This document shows, piece by piece, positions 1 through 6,979 of a DNA stretch of 9,855 nucleotides (position 1 is the stretch's first letter; each line of letters opens with the position of its first letter). This DNA is from an uncultured Armatimonadota bacterium (GTDB lineage Bacteria; Armatimonadota; Armatimonadia; Armatimonadales; Armatimonadaceae). A model generated the notes under the pieces. It was not told where the DNA came from. It ran no database searches and saw only the letters and a program-made list of their open reading frames with translations. The stretch lies in assembly GCA_903924445.1 (NCBI GenBank), contig CAIYBQ010000147.1, positions 1 through 9,855 of the forward strand. Reading direction: 5' to 3'. Position numbers and translations under genes: made by a program.

Positions 1-1771
1 CATCCACAGACTTCGACCAGCCATGGAAGCGAACATCCCAGCTGATCGGAGCAAAGAAGCGGCTAAACCCGAAGCGCACGGGTTGACCCGCCGCCGATTG
101 CACACCCTTGTAATCGGTTGTTGCTCCGCCGCGGTACTCCAGTACAACCTTGGTCGTACCTGCTTGGCCAGCGGGCGTCTTAATGGTCACCGCTCCAGGA
201 ACATTTCCACTCGTTGCGGAGAGGGTAGCGCCTTGCGCATCCAAAACCCGCCAGTTACCCTTTGGTCCCAAAATGTCGTAGTGGCCATCCCCACGGTGGA
301 CCAACCGTGGACTCTGGAAGTCATACGGACCCCACTCATCCACAATGATAAACCGCCGACCACACAGCGCTGTTTTGGAGAGCATCGCCCACTCGGGCTT
401 GTCTAGCGGCTCGACGTGGTAACGGGATGCGAGACGACTTGGTCGGCCCGCGTGCCACGCAAGGTCCCAGCGCTCGAGGTACTCCGCAAGGTTGCTTTCA
501 CTCGAAACGATGGTATTTCCGCTGCCCTGCATCGTCTCAGCGGGAGTAGGCGTCGTGTTGACAACGCGGTTAGCACGATCCTTGACACCCTCGGTAAGGC
601 GGACATCGGACTTTGTTTTGACATCGACAAAGGTATTACCCTCGATCGTATAACGCTCGCTGCTCGTTGCATGCTTGCGCACATAGGCCCAATTTGGATC
701 TTGCGTTGGATTTGCCCAAAGCTTCACACCTACACGGTCGCGGAAAAAGCCATTATCAGAGATCAGGTTGTCACGGCCATGCTCGATGGCGATTGCTTCG
801 GCATTGTAGCCAAAGGTATTGCCAACAATGGTGGTGTCGTAGGAGTAACCGCCCCAAATCCCATGCCAGCACTCAGCGATCAGATTGTGGACAAACTGAT
901 TGCGGCTAAAAGTCGCTTCAATCCCGTTCGTTGGCGCATGCGAAAAGTCATTCCCATAGAGGAGGTTGTCATCACAGCCGCCGCGGCCGGTATCCATTGT
1001 GTTCTGGCCCGCCCAGAGGAAAAAGCCATCCCCACCGTGGGTGACCGAGTTGTAGGCGAAGACATTGTTGGATGACTGTTCGTAAATCAGAATGCCCGCA
1101 GAGTCCTGCCCGCGGTTGTAGACACCGTGGGAGTAACCACGAACACACCAGTCAATCTTGTTGTGGAGAATACGGTTCCACGATGCGCGGTACATCCCGA
1201 TACCAAGGCTGGAAAGGAAGGAAAAGTCATTGTGATGGATGTTTCCGCGGTCACACCGCGTCATCATCAGGCCATTCTGTCCACCGCGGGCTGTACATTT
1301 TGTAATCGCGAAGTCATTGGTGTCACGCAGATAAAACGCCGCGCCAAACCGCAGCCACTCATCCTTTTCGTTCTGGTGATAGCTCATCCAGTCCGCAAGA
1401 TCCTCTTTTTCATCCGTCGACAGGAGATGCTGCTTCCAGTTATGGCTCGCATCCACATTTTCTAAAACAAGACCATCCGCGCCGAGTGCGGCAATCGCGA
1501 CTTTGTAGCCGTGAATCTTGAGGTTTCGAACGGTGATGTTCTTACCCTGAATGATGATGCCCGTGCCCACACGCGTGTCAGGTTCGACGTTTGGCGATGT
1601 TCCACGAAGCGTAGCGCCGCCGAAGTCGACAACGATGTCATTGCCACTGATGACAATTGCAGCCGTCTTCAGCAGTGTGTCGCTATTGGGGAGAATCCAA
1701 GTGCCTCGTCGAATATTGGTGGATGAAGTGATCCGCATCCCGGGGGCAAGCTGTGAAATGTGCTTTTGCAT
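1..1771 (-). CDS. Right-handed parallel beta-helix protein (NosD/pectate-lyase-like fold), C-terminus cut by window edge
   Basis: My reading of the reverse strand gives 590 codons from ATG at 1771 to the left edge with no stop, so the 3' end lies outside. Residues about 40-395 carry imperfect repeats of the PbH1 kind, short beta segments ending in Asn/Gly turns such as NRILHNKI, DNLLYGNDF, TTIVGNTF and DNLISDNGF. This pattern is typical of right-handed beta-helix proteins that bind or cleave polysaccharides. A linker follows, then a segment (about 475-590) containing VDEWGPYDF that looks like beta-sandwich sequence. The N-terminus (MQKHISQLAPG) shows no Sec, lipoprotein or Tat signal, which is unusual for this fold. 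The start is supported by GGAGAGA just upstream, and an in-frame stop (that of nagA) lies 33 bp before it. It is the third gene of a tatC-nagA unit. I cannot identify catalytic residues, so enzyme, binding or structural roles are all open. Confidence 0.8.
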   Translation of the reverse strand, partial: MQKHISQLAPGMRITSSTNIRRGTWILPNSDTLLKTAAIVISGNDIVVDFGGATLRGTSPNVEPDTRVGTGIIIQGKNITVRNLKIHGYKVAIAALGADGLVLENVDASHNWKQHLLSTDEKEDLADWMSYHQNEKDEWLRFGAAFYLRDTNDFAITKCTARGGQNGLMMTRCDRGNIHHNDFSFLSSLGIGMYRASWNRILHNKIDWCVRGYSHGVYNRGQDSAGILIYEQSSNNVFAYNSVTHGGDGFFLWAGQNTMDTGRGGCDDNLLYGNDFSHAPTNGIEATFSRNQFVHNLIAECWHGIWGGYSYDTTIVGNTFGYNAEAIAIEHGRDNLISDNGFFRDRVGVKLWANPTQDPNWAYVRKHATSSERYTIEGNTFVDVKTKSDVRLTEGVKDRANRVVNTTPTPAETMQGSGNTIVSSESNLAEYLERWDLAWHAGRPSRLASRYHVEPLDKPEWAMLSKTALCGRRFIIVDEWGPYDFQSPRLVHRGDGHYDILGPKGNWRVLDAQGATLSATSGNVPGAVTIKTPAGQAGTTKVVLEYRGGATTDYKGVQSAAGQPVRFGFSRFFAPISWDVRFHGWSKSVD

Positions 1772-1774
1772 GTT

Positions 1775-1781
1775 TCTCTCC
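1775..1781 (-). promoter_or_regulatory. Shine-Dalgarno site of the beta-helix gene
   Basis: GGAGAGA sits 3 bases before the ATG at 1771. It lies in the 33-bp gap after the nagA stop and fixes the start used for the beta-helix gene. No other ATG, GTG or TTG in this frame lies between the upstream stop and this start. Confidence 0.6.
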
Positions 1782-1804
1782 GTCAGACAGCCACTGGTGG
1801 CAGG

Positions 1805-2950
1805 CTAAATGTCAATCGAAACCCCACCGATGATTGTGGCGTTGTGCGTTGTCCCACCCTGCATCCGGACGAAGTCAGCCTTGGCGCCAAGCGCAATGCG
1901 ACCAATATCTGTGCGGCCGATTCGGTCTGCGGCATTTGTGGATGTCATTTTCGCAAGAGAGATCAGGTCACAGCACGTCCAAGCGGCGATATTAGCTGCG
2001 GCATCTGACATCCCGAGAATGCTCCCCGCAAGCGTTCCATCCAGCAATAAGGCTTTACCGCCGGCAACCTTTACGGGATGCCCACCGAGGACATAGTCGC
2101 CATCGCCTTGTCCCATACCAGCCATCGCATCGGTGATGGCCATAATGTGGTCCGGACCCGCCGCTGCTACCGCCATTTTGATGACATCCGGGTGGACATG
2201 GTGGCCATCCGCGATCAGCTCTGCCATGGCATTTGGATGCGTCAAAAATGTCGGGACCGGGCCTGGTTTACGGTGATGAATCGGGTCCATCGCGTTGAAC
2301 AGGTGAGTGGCATCCAAGGGGCCTTCACTAAGCAGCGCGGCCAGCTGGTCACCCCCAATGGTGGTGTGGCCAACGGTGACGGTTACGTTGTTTTTCCAGC
2401 ACCATTCGATGATTGGGCGGGCTTCGGCATACTCTGCAGCGATGGTTACTCGCTTGATGTTTCCCCGGGAATGCTCGATGTGTCGTAGCCACTCATCGTG
2501 ATTAGGAACCCGCACGTGCTCTTTCGGCTGTGCACCGGGGCGTAGTGGGTGGATGAATGGTCCTTCGAGGTGGATGCCGGCGATGCGGGCTCCTCCGTGG
2601 CAGAAGGCAGCTCCAGCATCGATGGCATCCGCGACGTTTACAAGTGCCCGTGCGATTTCGGCTTCGCCGTGTGTGATGGTGGTTGCGAGGAGGGATGTCG
2701 TCCCACGTTTCGCGTGTGCTCGGCAGATCGTCTGAAGCGCCTCTGGGGTGGCATCCATGGTGTCAGCGCCACCGCCGCCATGGATATGGACATCTACAAA
2801 GCCAGGTAGCAACACATCGGCGTCATTAGGAATCACGTCATGCGTGGGATCCCCACTGATATGGGTGATGATGCCATCCGAGATACCAACGGTCACGCGA
2901 GCCAGGATGCCTTGTGGGGTTACCGCAAATGCGGCATCCAGGGTTGTCAT
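1805..2950 (-). CDS. nagA: N-acetylglucosamine-6-phosphate deacetylase
   Basis: This cytoplasmic amidohydrolase removes acetate from GlcNAc-6-phosphate to give glucosamine-6-phosphate, in amino-sugar catabolism and peptidoglycan recycling. The 381 residues match the family's usual length (E. coli NagA is 382). Visible motifs are DVHIHGGGG at 53-61, HLEGPF at 127-132, GHT at 194-196, HLFNAM at 216-221, DGHH at 248-251, ITDAM at 272-276 and LDGTLAGS at 303-310. The expected metal ligands E129, H195 and H216 and the catalytic D274 are present. H55-x-H57 is the pair found in two-metal enzymes such as the Bacillus type; E. coli has Gln-x-Asn there. The ATG overlaps the tatC stop by four bases (ATGA), so the gene probably relies on translational coupling, with no good ribosome site of its own. 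No nagB, nagE or NagC-like gene is in the window. Confidence 0.95.
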   Translation of the reverse strand: MTTLDAAFAVTPQGILARVTVGISDGIITHISGDPTHDVIPNDADVLLPGFVDVHIHGGGGADTMDATPEALQTICRAHAKRGTTSLLATTITHGEAEIARALVNVADAIDAGAAFCHGGARIAGIHLEGPFIHPLRPGAQPKEHVRVPNHDEWLRHIEHSRGNIKRVTIAAEYAEARPIIEWCWKNNVTVTVGHTTIGGDQLAALLSEGPLDATHLFNAMDPIHHRKPGPVPTFLTHPNAMAELIADGHHVHPDVIKMAVAAAGPDHIMAITDAMAGMGQGDGDYVLGGHPVKVAGGKALLLDGTLAGSILGMSDAAANIAAWTCCDLISLAKMTSTNAADRIGRTDIGRIALGAKADFVRMQGGTTHNATIIGGVSIDI

Positions 2951-4047
2951 CGCTGAGCAGGGGTTCCCAGTGGCTGCTCTGGAGCAGGTGTTGGTTGCGT
3001 GGCTGGCTTGGCTTCGAGCTGCTTGATGCGTGCTTCTAGTGCATCGATTCGCTTTAGGAGGTCATCGGATGCCGGTGCTGGTGCATCCGTCTTTGTTCCC
3101 TTGGCGAGCGACTCATCAATCATCTGCTGAACTCTCTTTACATTGACGGTTGGCTTGATGCCACCGCTCTTTTGCGCAGCTTCGACTGGGTTGTTCTTGT
3201 AGAGCCAGAAGCTAACGGTTGAGAAGAGAAAGAGGGGAACTAGCGAAACGAGAAACTTCTGGAAGACTTTGCCATCAGATCTGCCGTTTGCATCCGGTTC
3301 AAATGCCTTAACCAGCACGATACTGACCAGGTAAAGACCAGACATCGGGATAGCCATCAGGAGCATCGTGGCTGGGTCGTTCGTCGGCGTAAAGATTGCA
3401 GCAAGCGCCGCAATAACGACCACGGCATGACGCCAGTAGGTAACCATCATTTTGGAGTTGATGATCTTAATCTGGCTAAGGAAGAGCAGCAGAACTGGCA
3501 GCTGGAATGCAAGCGCAAAGGCGACCAGGATCTTGACTGTCAGGAGCAGATAGTCTTTTGCATCTTGAAGAACGGTTGCATCCGGGACATCGGAGACGTA
3601 GAGAGCCATCCAGCCATACGCGGATGGCAGAGCAGAGTAACCGGTTCCGGCTCCTGCGAGGAGGAGGAAGCCTGCAAAGGGAGCGAGGAAGCGGAGGGGT
3701 TTTCGTTCTTCAGGGGTGAGTGCCGGCCGTACAAATGCCCAGATTTCGTAAATGATGAACGGTAGGGCGACAGCGATTCCTGCGAAAAGACAGGTTTCGA
3801 GGCGTAGGAGAAATGCATCCTGAATGCCGCGGAACACAGGCTTAGCATCTGGTAGCTTTGCAAGAACAACGTGTGCTGGTGCAAAGAGAATGTTATAGAT
3901 CACCGGGAACAGGTTGTAAGTCGCAATCATTCCGACGAGCACGTAGCCCATCATTCGAAAAATGCGGTTGCGTAGCTCAGCAAGGTGCTCGACGAGCTCC
4001 ATATGCCCATCTTCGCCTTGTTCGTTCCGTTTTGAAAAGAGACCCAT
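2947..4047 (-). CDS. tatC: Sec-independent (twin-arginine) protein translocase subunit TatC with extended C-terminus
   Basis: TatC is the membrane receptor that binds twin-arginine signal peptides and, with TatA/TatB, exports folded proteins. Diagnostic motifs are HLAELR at 21-26 (with E24), YEIWAFVRPALTPEER at 100-115 (E114 matches the conserved loop Glu), FQLPV at 181-185, and FTPTNDPATMLLMAIPM at 219-235 (D224 matches the conserved Asp). Six membrane spans fit about 32-55, 86-107, 118-135, 166-190, 206-219 and 226-248. At 366 residues it is about 110 longer than usual. The extra part holds a seventh hydrophobic segment (about 264-283), a heptad-like charged stretch (about 328-347, LLKRIDALEARIKQLEAK) and a Pro-rich end. 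The start has AAGG only 2 bases away; the ATG at 4002 (Met16) is a possible alternative that keeps all motifs. First gene of the tatC-nagA-beta-helix unit, downstream of a terminator. No tatA or tatB is in the window. Confidence 0.95.
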   Translation of the reverse strand: MGLFSKRNEQGEDGHMELVEHLAELRNRIFRMMGYVLVGMIATYNLFPVIYNILFAPAHVVLAKLPDAKPVFRGIQDAFLLRLETCLFAGIAVALPFIIYEIWAFVRPALTPEERKPLRFLAPFAGFLLLAGAGTGYSALPSAYGWMALYVSDVPDATVLQDAKDYLLLTVKILVAFALAFQLPVLLLFLSQIKIINSKMMVTYWRHAVVVIAALAAIFTPTNDPATMLLMAIPMSGLYLVSIVLVKAFEPDANGRSDGKVFQKFLVSLVPLFLFSTVSFWLYKNNPVEAAQKSGGIKPTVNVKRVQQMIDESLAKGTKTDAPAPASDDLLKRIDALEARIKQLEAKPATQPTPAPEQPLGTPAQR

Positions 4048-4048
4048 A

Positions 4049-4055
4049 TCCTTCT
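4049..4055 (-). promoter_or_regulatory. Possible Shine-Dalgarno of tatC, unusually close
   Basis: AGAAGGA lies almost against the ATG at 4047, leaving about 2 bases between AAGG and the start. This is shorter than normal and leaves the choice between the ATG at 4047 and the ATG at 4002 somewhat open. Confidence 0.4.
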
Positions 4056-4150
4056 ATCTTATCGTTGCATCACCCGATTTGTTCCCCGTACCGAGTAAAA
4101 ACGGCAGGGCACGTCAGGGTTGGTGGAGTGGGTCGGCGTTTGTGGATGGC

Positions 4151-4184
4151 AAAAAGAAAGCGCCTCCTGCGGAGCAGGAGGCGC
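4151..4184 (-). terminator. Intrinsic (rho-independent) terminator of the Gly/Met-rich gene
   Basis: A perfect 11-bp GC-rich inverted repeat (GCGCCTCCTGC, loop of 3, then its complement) occupies 4160-4184. On the minus strand it is followed at once by the T-rich run TTTCTTTTT (4159-4151). It starts 22 bases beyond the stop codon at 4207. This separates the Gly/Met-rich gene from tatC, so tatC needs its own promoter somewhere in 4048-4150; I see no convincing -35/-10 pair there. Confidence 0.93.
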
Positions 4185-4206
4185 ATCGTTGTCGTATCCG
4201 CGAAGT

Positions 4207-6033
4207 TTACTTCTTGACGGTTTTCGTTGGTGCTGGAGCTGGCTTGTCAAGGGTCACCACAGTGAAGGACTTGAACTTAGCAGGAACCTTAGATTCCTCC
4301 TGCGTCTCGCCTTGCATCCCGAATGCGTTTCCAAAGCTGCCCATGCCGGAACCGAAGCCGGAACCGCCCATGGATGGCATATCGTCATCGCCACCCATCA
4401 TTCCAGCGCCACTACCCATGCGGCCGCCGCCCATACTGCCCATCATTCCACCCATTCCACCCATCAGTCCCGCACCACCGGAAACTCCAGCGCCTGGAAC
4501 CATGCTTGCGATAATGGATGCTGGTGCATCACCAGAAACTTCTACCGTTGTCTCAGTACGTACAACCTTGCCAGCCTTGAAGCCGAACCAGATCATGCGG
4601 GTCATCTTGACCTTGGCACCATCCATTTTGGCTGCTCCGCCGTAGATTGGCATCGAGACACGGCCTTCAAATGTCTGCTTGATACGCGCAGTCTGGTAGC
4701 CATCTTGCCATTCAAGCGATTCAAGGACATTGTTTGCGACCACGGTTGGAGGCGCATCAAGGGTTGCCCACTCAAGCAAGATTGGAGTCCGGGACTGCCA
4801 TGGCTGACCTACACGGACACGCTGCCCGCCGAGGTCGATCACCGGAAGTGCAACGTATGCACCAGGACGATCTGCGGATGCTACACCGTATTCCAGAGTC
4901 TTACCGCTTGTTGAAAGCGTGCGGTAACGGGACTTGAAGCTGAAGACATCCTCGAGACGGGCGCTTGCGCCATTGCCTGCGGTGATTGTTCCTTCGGTGA
5001 CCAGGTCACGTGTGAAGTAAGCCGACTGTGTGACGCGGTCTTCTGTTGAGCGCTCATACTTTGCGGTAACAGTCTGCACAGGGAGAGTAAACGGACCGGA
5101 TGCTTGGAAGTTGCCATTGTCGCGGCCGAATGCCGCGCCACCAGCGCCACCCATCATGCCTCCGCCCATCATTCCGCCGCCGCGCATTCCTGCGCCGCCC
5201 ATCATTCCGCCGCCGCGCAATCCTGCACCGCCGCCACGAGGACCGCTGGAACCCATGCCGCCACGTGGTCCACCACCGCCGCCCATCATCCCAGCGCCAC
5301 CGCGTGGGCCGCTGGAGCTCATGCCGCCGCCACCCTTGCCCATGTCGCCGTCGCCGTTCACTCCGCCACCGGCAAATCCACCGCCGGCAAAACCGCCGCC
5401 GCCGGACATCCCACGACCCTGGGAAGCAAAACCATTCGACCCGGGTGTAAAGCCTGCACCCGGCGCCACCGGCTTGTTCTCGCCGAGGTACTCAACATCC
5501 GTCTTCTGGGAGTAATGCGTCTCATCCCCGACCTGGAAGCGGTAGGTCAACAGGATTCCGTCCGCAGGGACACGCAAGCCGCCCTTGTTGTCGACTTCAA
5601 GCGTCAGAGACTGACGACCGATGCGCTTGTTGTTGCCATCGAATGCGATGATCTCAACCGCATGAGGGCCATCCTCAACGCCTTCCAACAAAGAAGGGTT
5701 CTTTGGGTCAGGCGTAAGCGTCTTCGTATTCCAGAGAATCGAGACACTTGTTTCATCGTAGGCAAGGACATCTGTCGTAATCGACTTTGCTTTGCCGTTC
5801 TTCTCAAAGACAGGGGATGGCACGCCAAGACCAGCACGGAACTTCCCATCTACGGACAGGGCCAGATACTTGACATTCGTCAAGGCTGTGCGCGGAATCT
5901 GAATCCGCACTGTCTCACGTACACGGGCACCATCCTGCGGACGGGCTACCTTGAATGGCACCTGCGCCGATGCCGCCATAGGCACCGTGATTGCCAAACC
6001 CAAGACTGTCGCACCCAAAATCGTCTTGACCAT
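4207..6033 (-). CDS. Secreted protein with two Gly/Met-rich low-complexity segments, function unknown
   Basis: A Sec signal peptide is clear: MVKTILGATV, a hydrophobic core, then ASA-Q with likely cleavage after residue 23. Residues about 24-150 look like an Ig-like beta-sandwich (RPQDGARVRETVRIQI ... GPHAVEIIAFDGNN). After LTYRFQVGDETHYSQK, a first low-complexity segment at about 201-302 is rich in GGG, GGMMGG and SSGPRGG. A second beta-rich region (about 310-490) looks like the same kind of material and may continue the LTYRFQVGD part, so the Gly stretch could be a long loop inserted in one domain. A second segment at about 504-563 (GLMGGMGGMMGSMGGG) resembles the flexible GGM tail of GroEL. 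The C-terminus is Lys/Pro-rich (residues 600-608), with no anchor or sorting motif. I do not recognise a family. The start has a good ribosome site. It is closed by the terminator at 4151-4184, so it probably forms a single-gene transcript. Confidence 0.88.
   Translation of the reverse strand: MVKTILGATVLGLAITVPMAASAQVPFKVARPQDGARVRETVRIQIPRTALTNVKYLALSVDGKFRAGLGVPSPVFEKNGKAKSITTDVLAYDETSVSILWNTKTLTPDPKNPSLLEGVEDGPHAVEIIAFDGNNKRIGRQSLTLEVDNKGGLRVPADGILLTYRFQVGDETHYSQKTDVEYLGENKPVAPGAGFTPGSNGFASQGRGMSGGGGFAGGGFAGGGVNGDGDMGKGGGGMSSSGPRGGAGMMGGGGGPRGGMGSSGPRGGGAGLRGGGMMGGAGMRGGGMMGGGMMGGAGGAAFGRDNGNFQASGPFTLPVQTVTAKYERSTEDRVTQSAYFTRDLVTEGTITAGNGASARLEDVFSFKSRYRTLSTSGKTLEYGVASADRPGAYVALPVIDLGGQRVRVGQPWQSRTPILLEWATLDAPPTVVANNVLESLEWQDGYQTARIKQTFEGRVSMPIYGGAAKMDGAKVKMTRMIWFGFKAGKVVRTETTVEVSGDAPASIIASMVPGAGVSGGAGLMGGMGGMMGSMGGGRMGSGAGMMGGDDDMPSMGGSGFGSGMGSFGNAFGMQGETQEESKVPAKFKSFTVVTLDKPAPAPTKTVKK
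5162..5226 (-). repeat. 33-bp tandem repeat inside the Gly/Met-rich gene
   Basis: Two 32-base copies (5162-5193 and 5195-5226) differ at one position and are spaced 33 bp, exactly 11 codons. They encode adjacent copies of AG(L/M)RGGGMMGG. The near-identity at DNA level, including silent sites, points to recent duplication, so copy number may vary between strains. Confidence 0.85.
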
Positions 6034-6040
6034 CGCTTCG

Positions 6041-6048
6041 CTTCCTCT
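6041..6048 (-). promoter_or_regulatory. Shine-Dalgarno of the Gly/Met-rich gene
   Basis: AGAGGAAG ends 7 bases before the ATG at 6033, a normal spacing. It supports that start, which is also where the signal peptide begins. Confidence 0.65.
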
Positions 6049-6062
6049 TTAGAACCAAGTCC

Positions 6063-6109
6063 GTAGACCGTACACACCTTGGTGTAGACGTCCTGCAGAT
6101 ATTGTAGAC
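6063..6109 (-). repeat. Three direct GTAGAC repeats at about two-helical-turn spacing (possible operator)
   Basis: On the plus strand GTAGAC occurs at 6063-6068, 6084-6089 and 6104-6109, with centre spacings of 21 and 20 bp; the last two share TGTAGAC. All lie 30-76 bases upstream of the Gly/Met-rich gene's start, where a promoter would be. A TACAAT that could serve as a minus-strand -10 box overlaps the outermost copy, but no good -35 accompanies it. Regular two-turn spacing is typical of sites for proteins binding one face of the helix. That function is inferred. Confidence 0.45.
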
Positions 6110-6220
6110 ATCGAGGGACCGCTTCATCAGTCCCATATCCAACATTCCTTTAGAGCGAGGGAACCCTGGAAACCTTCAGTAAAAAGGCACAGAGACACTC
6201 TTCGTTCCGCATTCTACACG

Positions 6221-6919
6221 CTACCCGCGCAATTTCACCGTAGGTTTCTTACTTTCCTGTATGGCAAATGCACACCTTTCCGACAGAGGACACGCACCAC
6301 ACTGCGGTTTTCGCGCATCACACACCCGGCGCCCAAGTCGAATTAATTGCACGTGGTACGGATAGACATCGGCATCACATAGCTGGCTCTGCAATACTCC
6401 GTGTGCTTTTGCCTCATCCACCGTAGGCCCAATCAACCCCACACGTTGGCTCACCCGGTGCACATGCGTATCCACGGGAAGCACGGGACGCCCCATGCAA
6501 AACATCAGAACACACGCCGACGTCTTTGGACCCACGCCTTTAAACGACTGTAAATATGCCTGCACATCAGCGGTGGACATCGCTTCCAGAAATCCAAGAT
6601 CACACCCGCCGGATGTCTCCGTCGCTGACCGAAGCACTTCCTGAATCCGCTTTGCCTTCTGCGCCGCAAGGCCGCCCCTTCGAATAGCATCGATAACGTC
6701 TTCGACAGGCGCATCCCGAACTGCCTCCCAACCACCCGGAAATGCCCGCCGCATGTCATCAAATGCCCGCTCACTGTTCACATCGTTTGTATGCTGACTC
6801 AAAATCGTCTGGATCAGGCCATCAAGCGGATCCCCATGGGAACTCCAGCTCACAGGACCAAATGCGGCATCCAATGTGGAAACCACCCAAGCGGTTGTAG
6901 GCTTTGCACGTCGAGGCAT
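6221..6919 (-). CDS. nth: Endonuclease III-type DNA glycosylase/AP lyase (HhH-GPD family, 4Fe-4S)
   Basis: This base-excision repair enzyme removes damaged bases and cuts the abasic site. Its 232 residues are near the usual length (E. coli Nth is 211). The helix-hairpin-helix reads LQSFKGVGPKTSACV at 123-137. K132 is the expected Schiff-base lysine and D150, in PVDTHVHRVSQRVGL, the catalytic aspartate; their 18-residue spacing equals that of E. coli K120 and D138. The C-terminus holds the complete iron-sulfur motif C200-X6-C207-X2-C210-X5-C216. The ILSQHTND segment (40-47) replaces LLSAQATD of E. coli, so this may be an Nth-related subfamily with different damage preference rather than the strict orthologue. 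No ribosome site precedes the ATG. A possible promoter ends 5 bases from it, so the mRNA may be leaderless. It diverges from murJ. Confidence 0.9.
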   Translation of the reverse strand: MPRRAKPTTAWVVSTLDAAFGPVSWSSHGDPLDGLIQTILSQHTNDVNSERAFDDMRRAFPGGWEAVRDAPVEDVIDAIRRGGLAAQKAKRIQEVLRSATETSGGCDLGFLEAMSTADVQAYLQSFKGVGPKTSACVLMFCMGRPVLPVDTHVHRVSQRVGLIGPTVDEAKAHGVLQSQLCDADVYPYHVQLIRLGRRVCDARKPQCGACPLSERCAFAIQESKKPTVKLRG

Positions 6920-6924
6920 CGCTC

Positions 6925-6954
6925 ATATAAGCATTAATCACCAACCGGAAGCAA
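6925..6954 (-). promoter_or_regulatory. Candidate promoter of the endonuclease III-type gene
   Basis: On the minus strand TTGCTT (6954-6949) and TTATAT (6930-6925) are separated by 18 bp. The -10-like box ends 5 bases before the ATG, so transcription would begin at or very near the start codon. This agrees with the missing ribosome site. The -35 match is weak, so the call is tentative. Confidence 0.35.
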
Positions 6955-6979
6955 GGTCCCTGCCTGATACCATGCCAAC

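Noticed and set aside
416..1075. 219-codon plus-strand open frame, and other plus-strand frames over 1-1770
   Set aside because: They lie antisense to the continuous 590-codon beta-helix reading. They show no recognisable domain and behave as shadow frames.
1790..1801. GCCACTGGTGGC inverted repeat between nagA and the beta-helix gene
   Set aside because: The stem is only 4-5 bp with a tiny loop and no T-run, too weak to call a terminator or attenuator.
4048..4150. Promoter for tatC, around GATAAGAT just upstream
   Set aside because: The -10-like TAAGAT has no acceptable -35 partner at 16-18 bp, so I could not support a specific site.
5104..6066. 320-codon plus-strand open frame rich in Ala/His/Thr, and a 161-codon Pro-rich frame at 5030-5515
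   Set aside because: These are antisense images of the Gly/Met-rich coding sequence; the biased composition of GGC/ATG codons removes stops on the other strand.
6034..6220. Terminator after the endonuclease III-type gene (AGAG-TGT-CTCT followed by a short T-run)
   Set aside because: The stem has only 4 bp and the T-run is displaced, so read-through into the Gly/Met-rich gene cannot be excluded.
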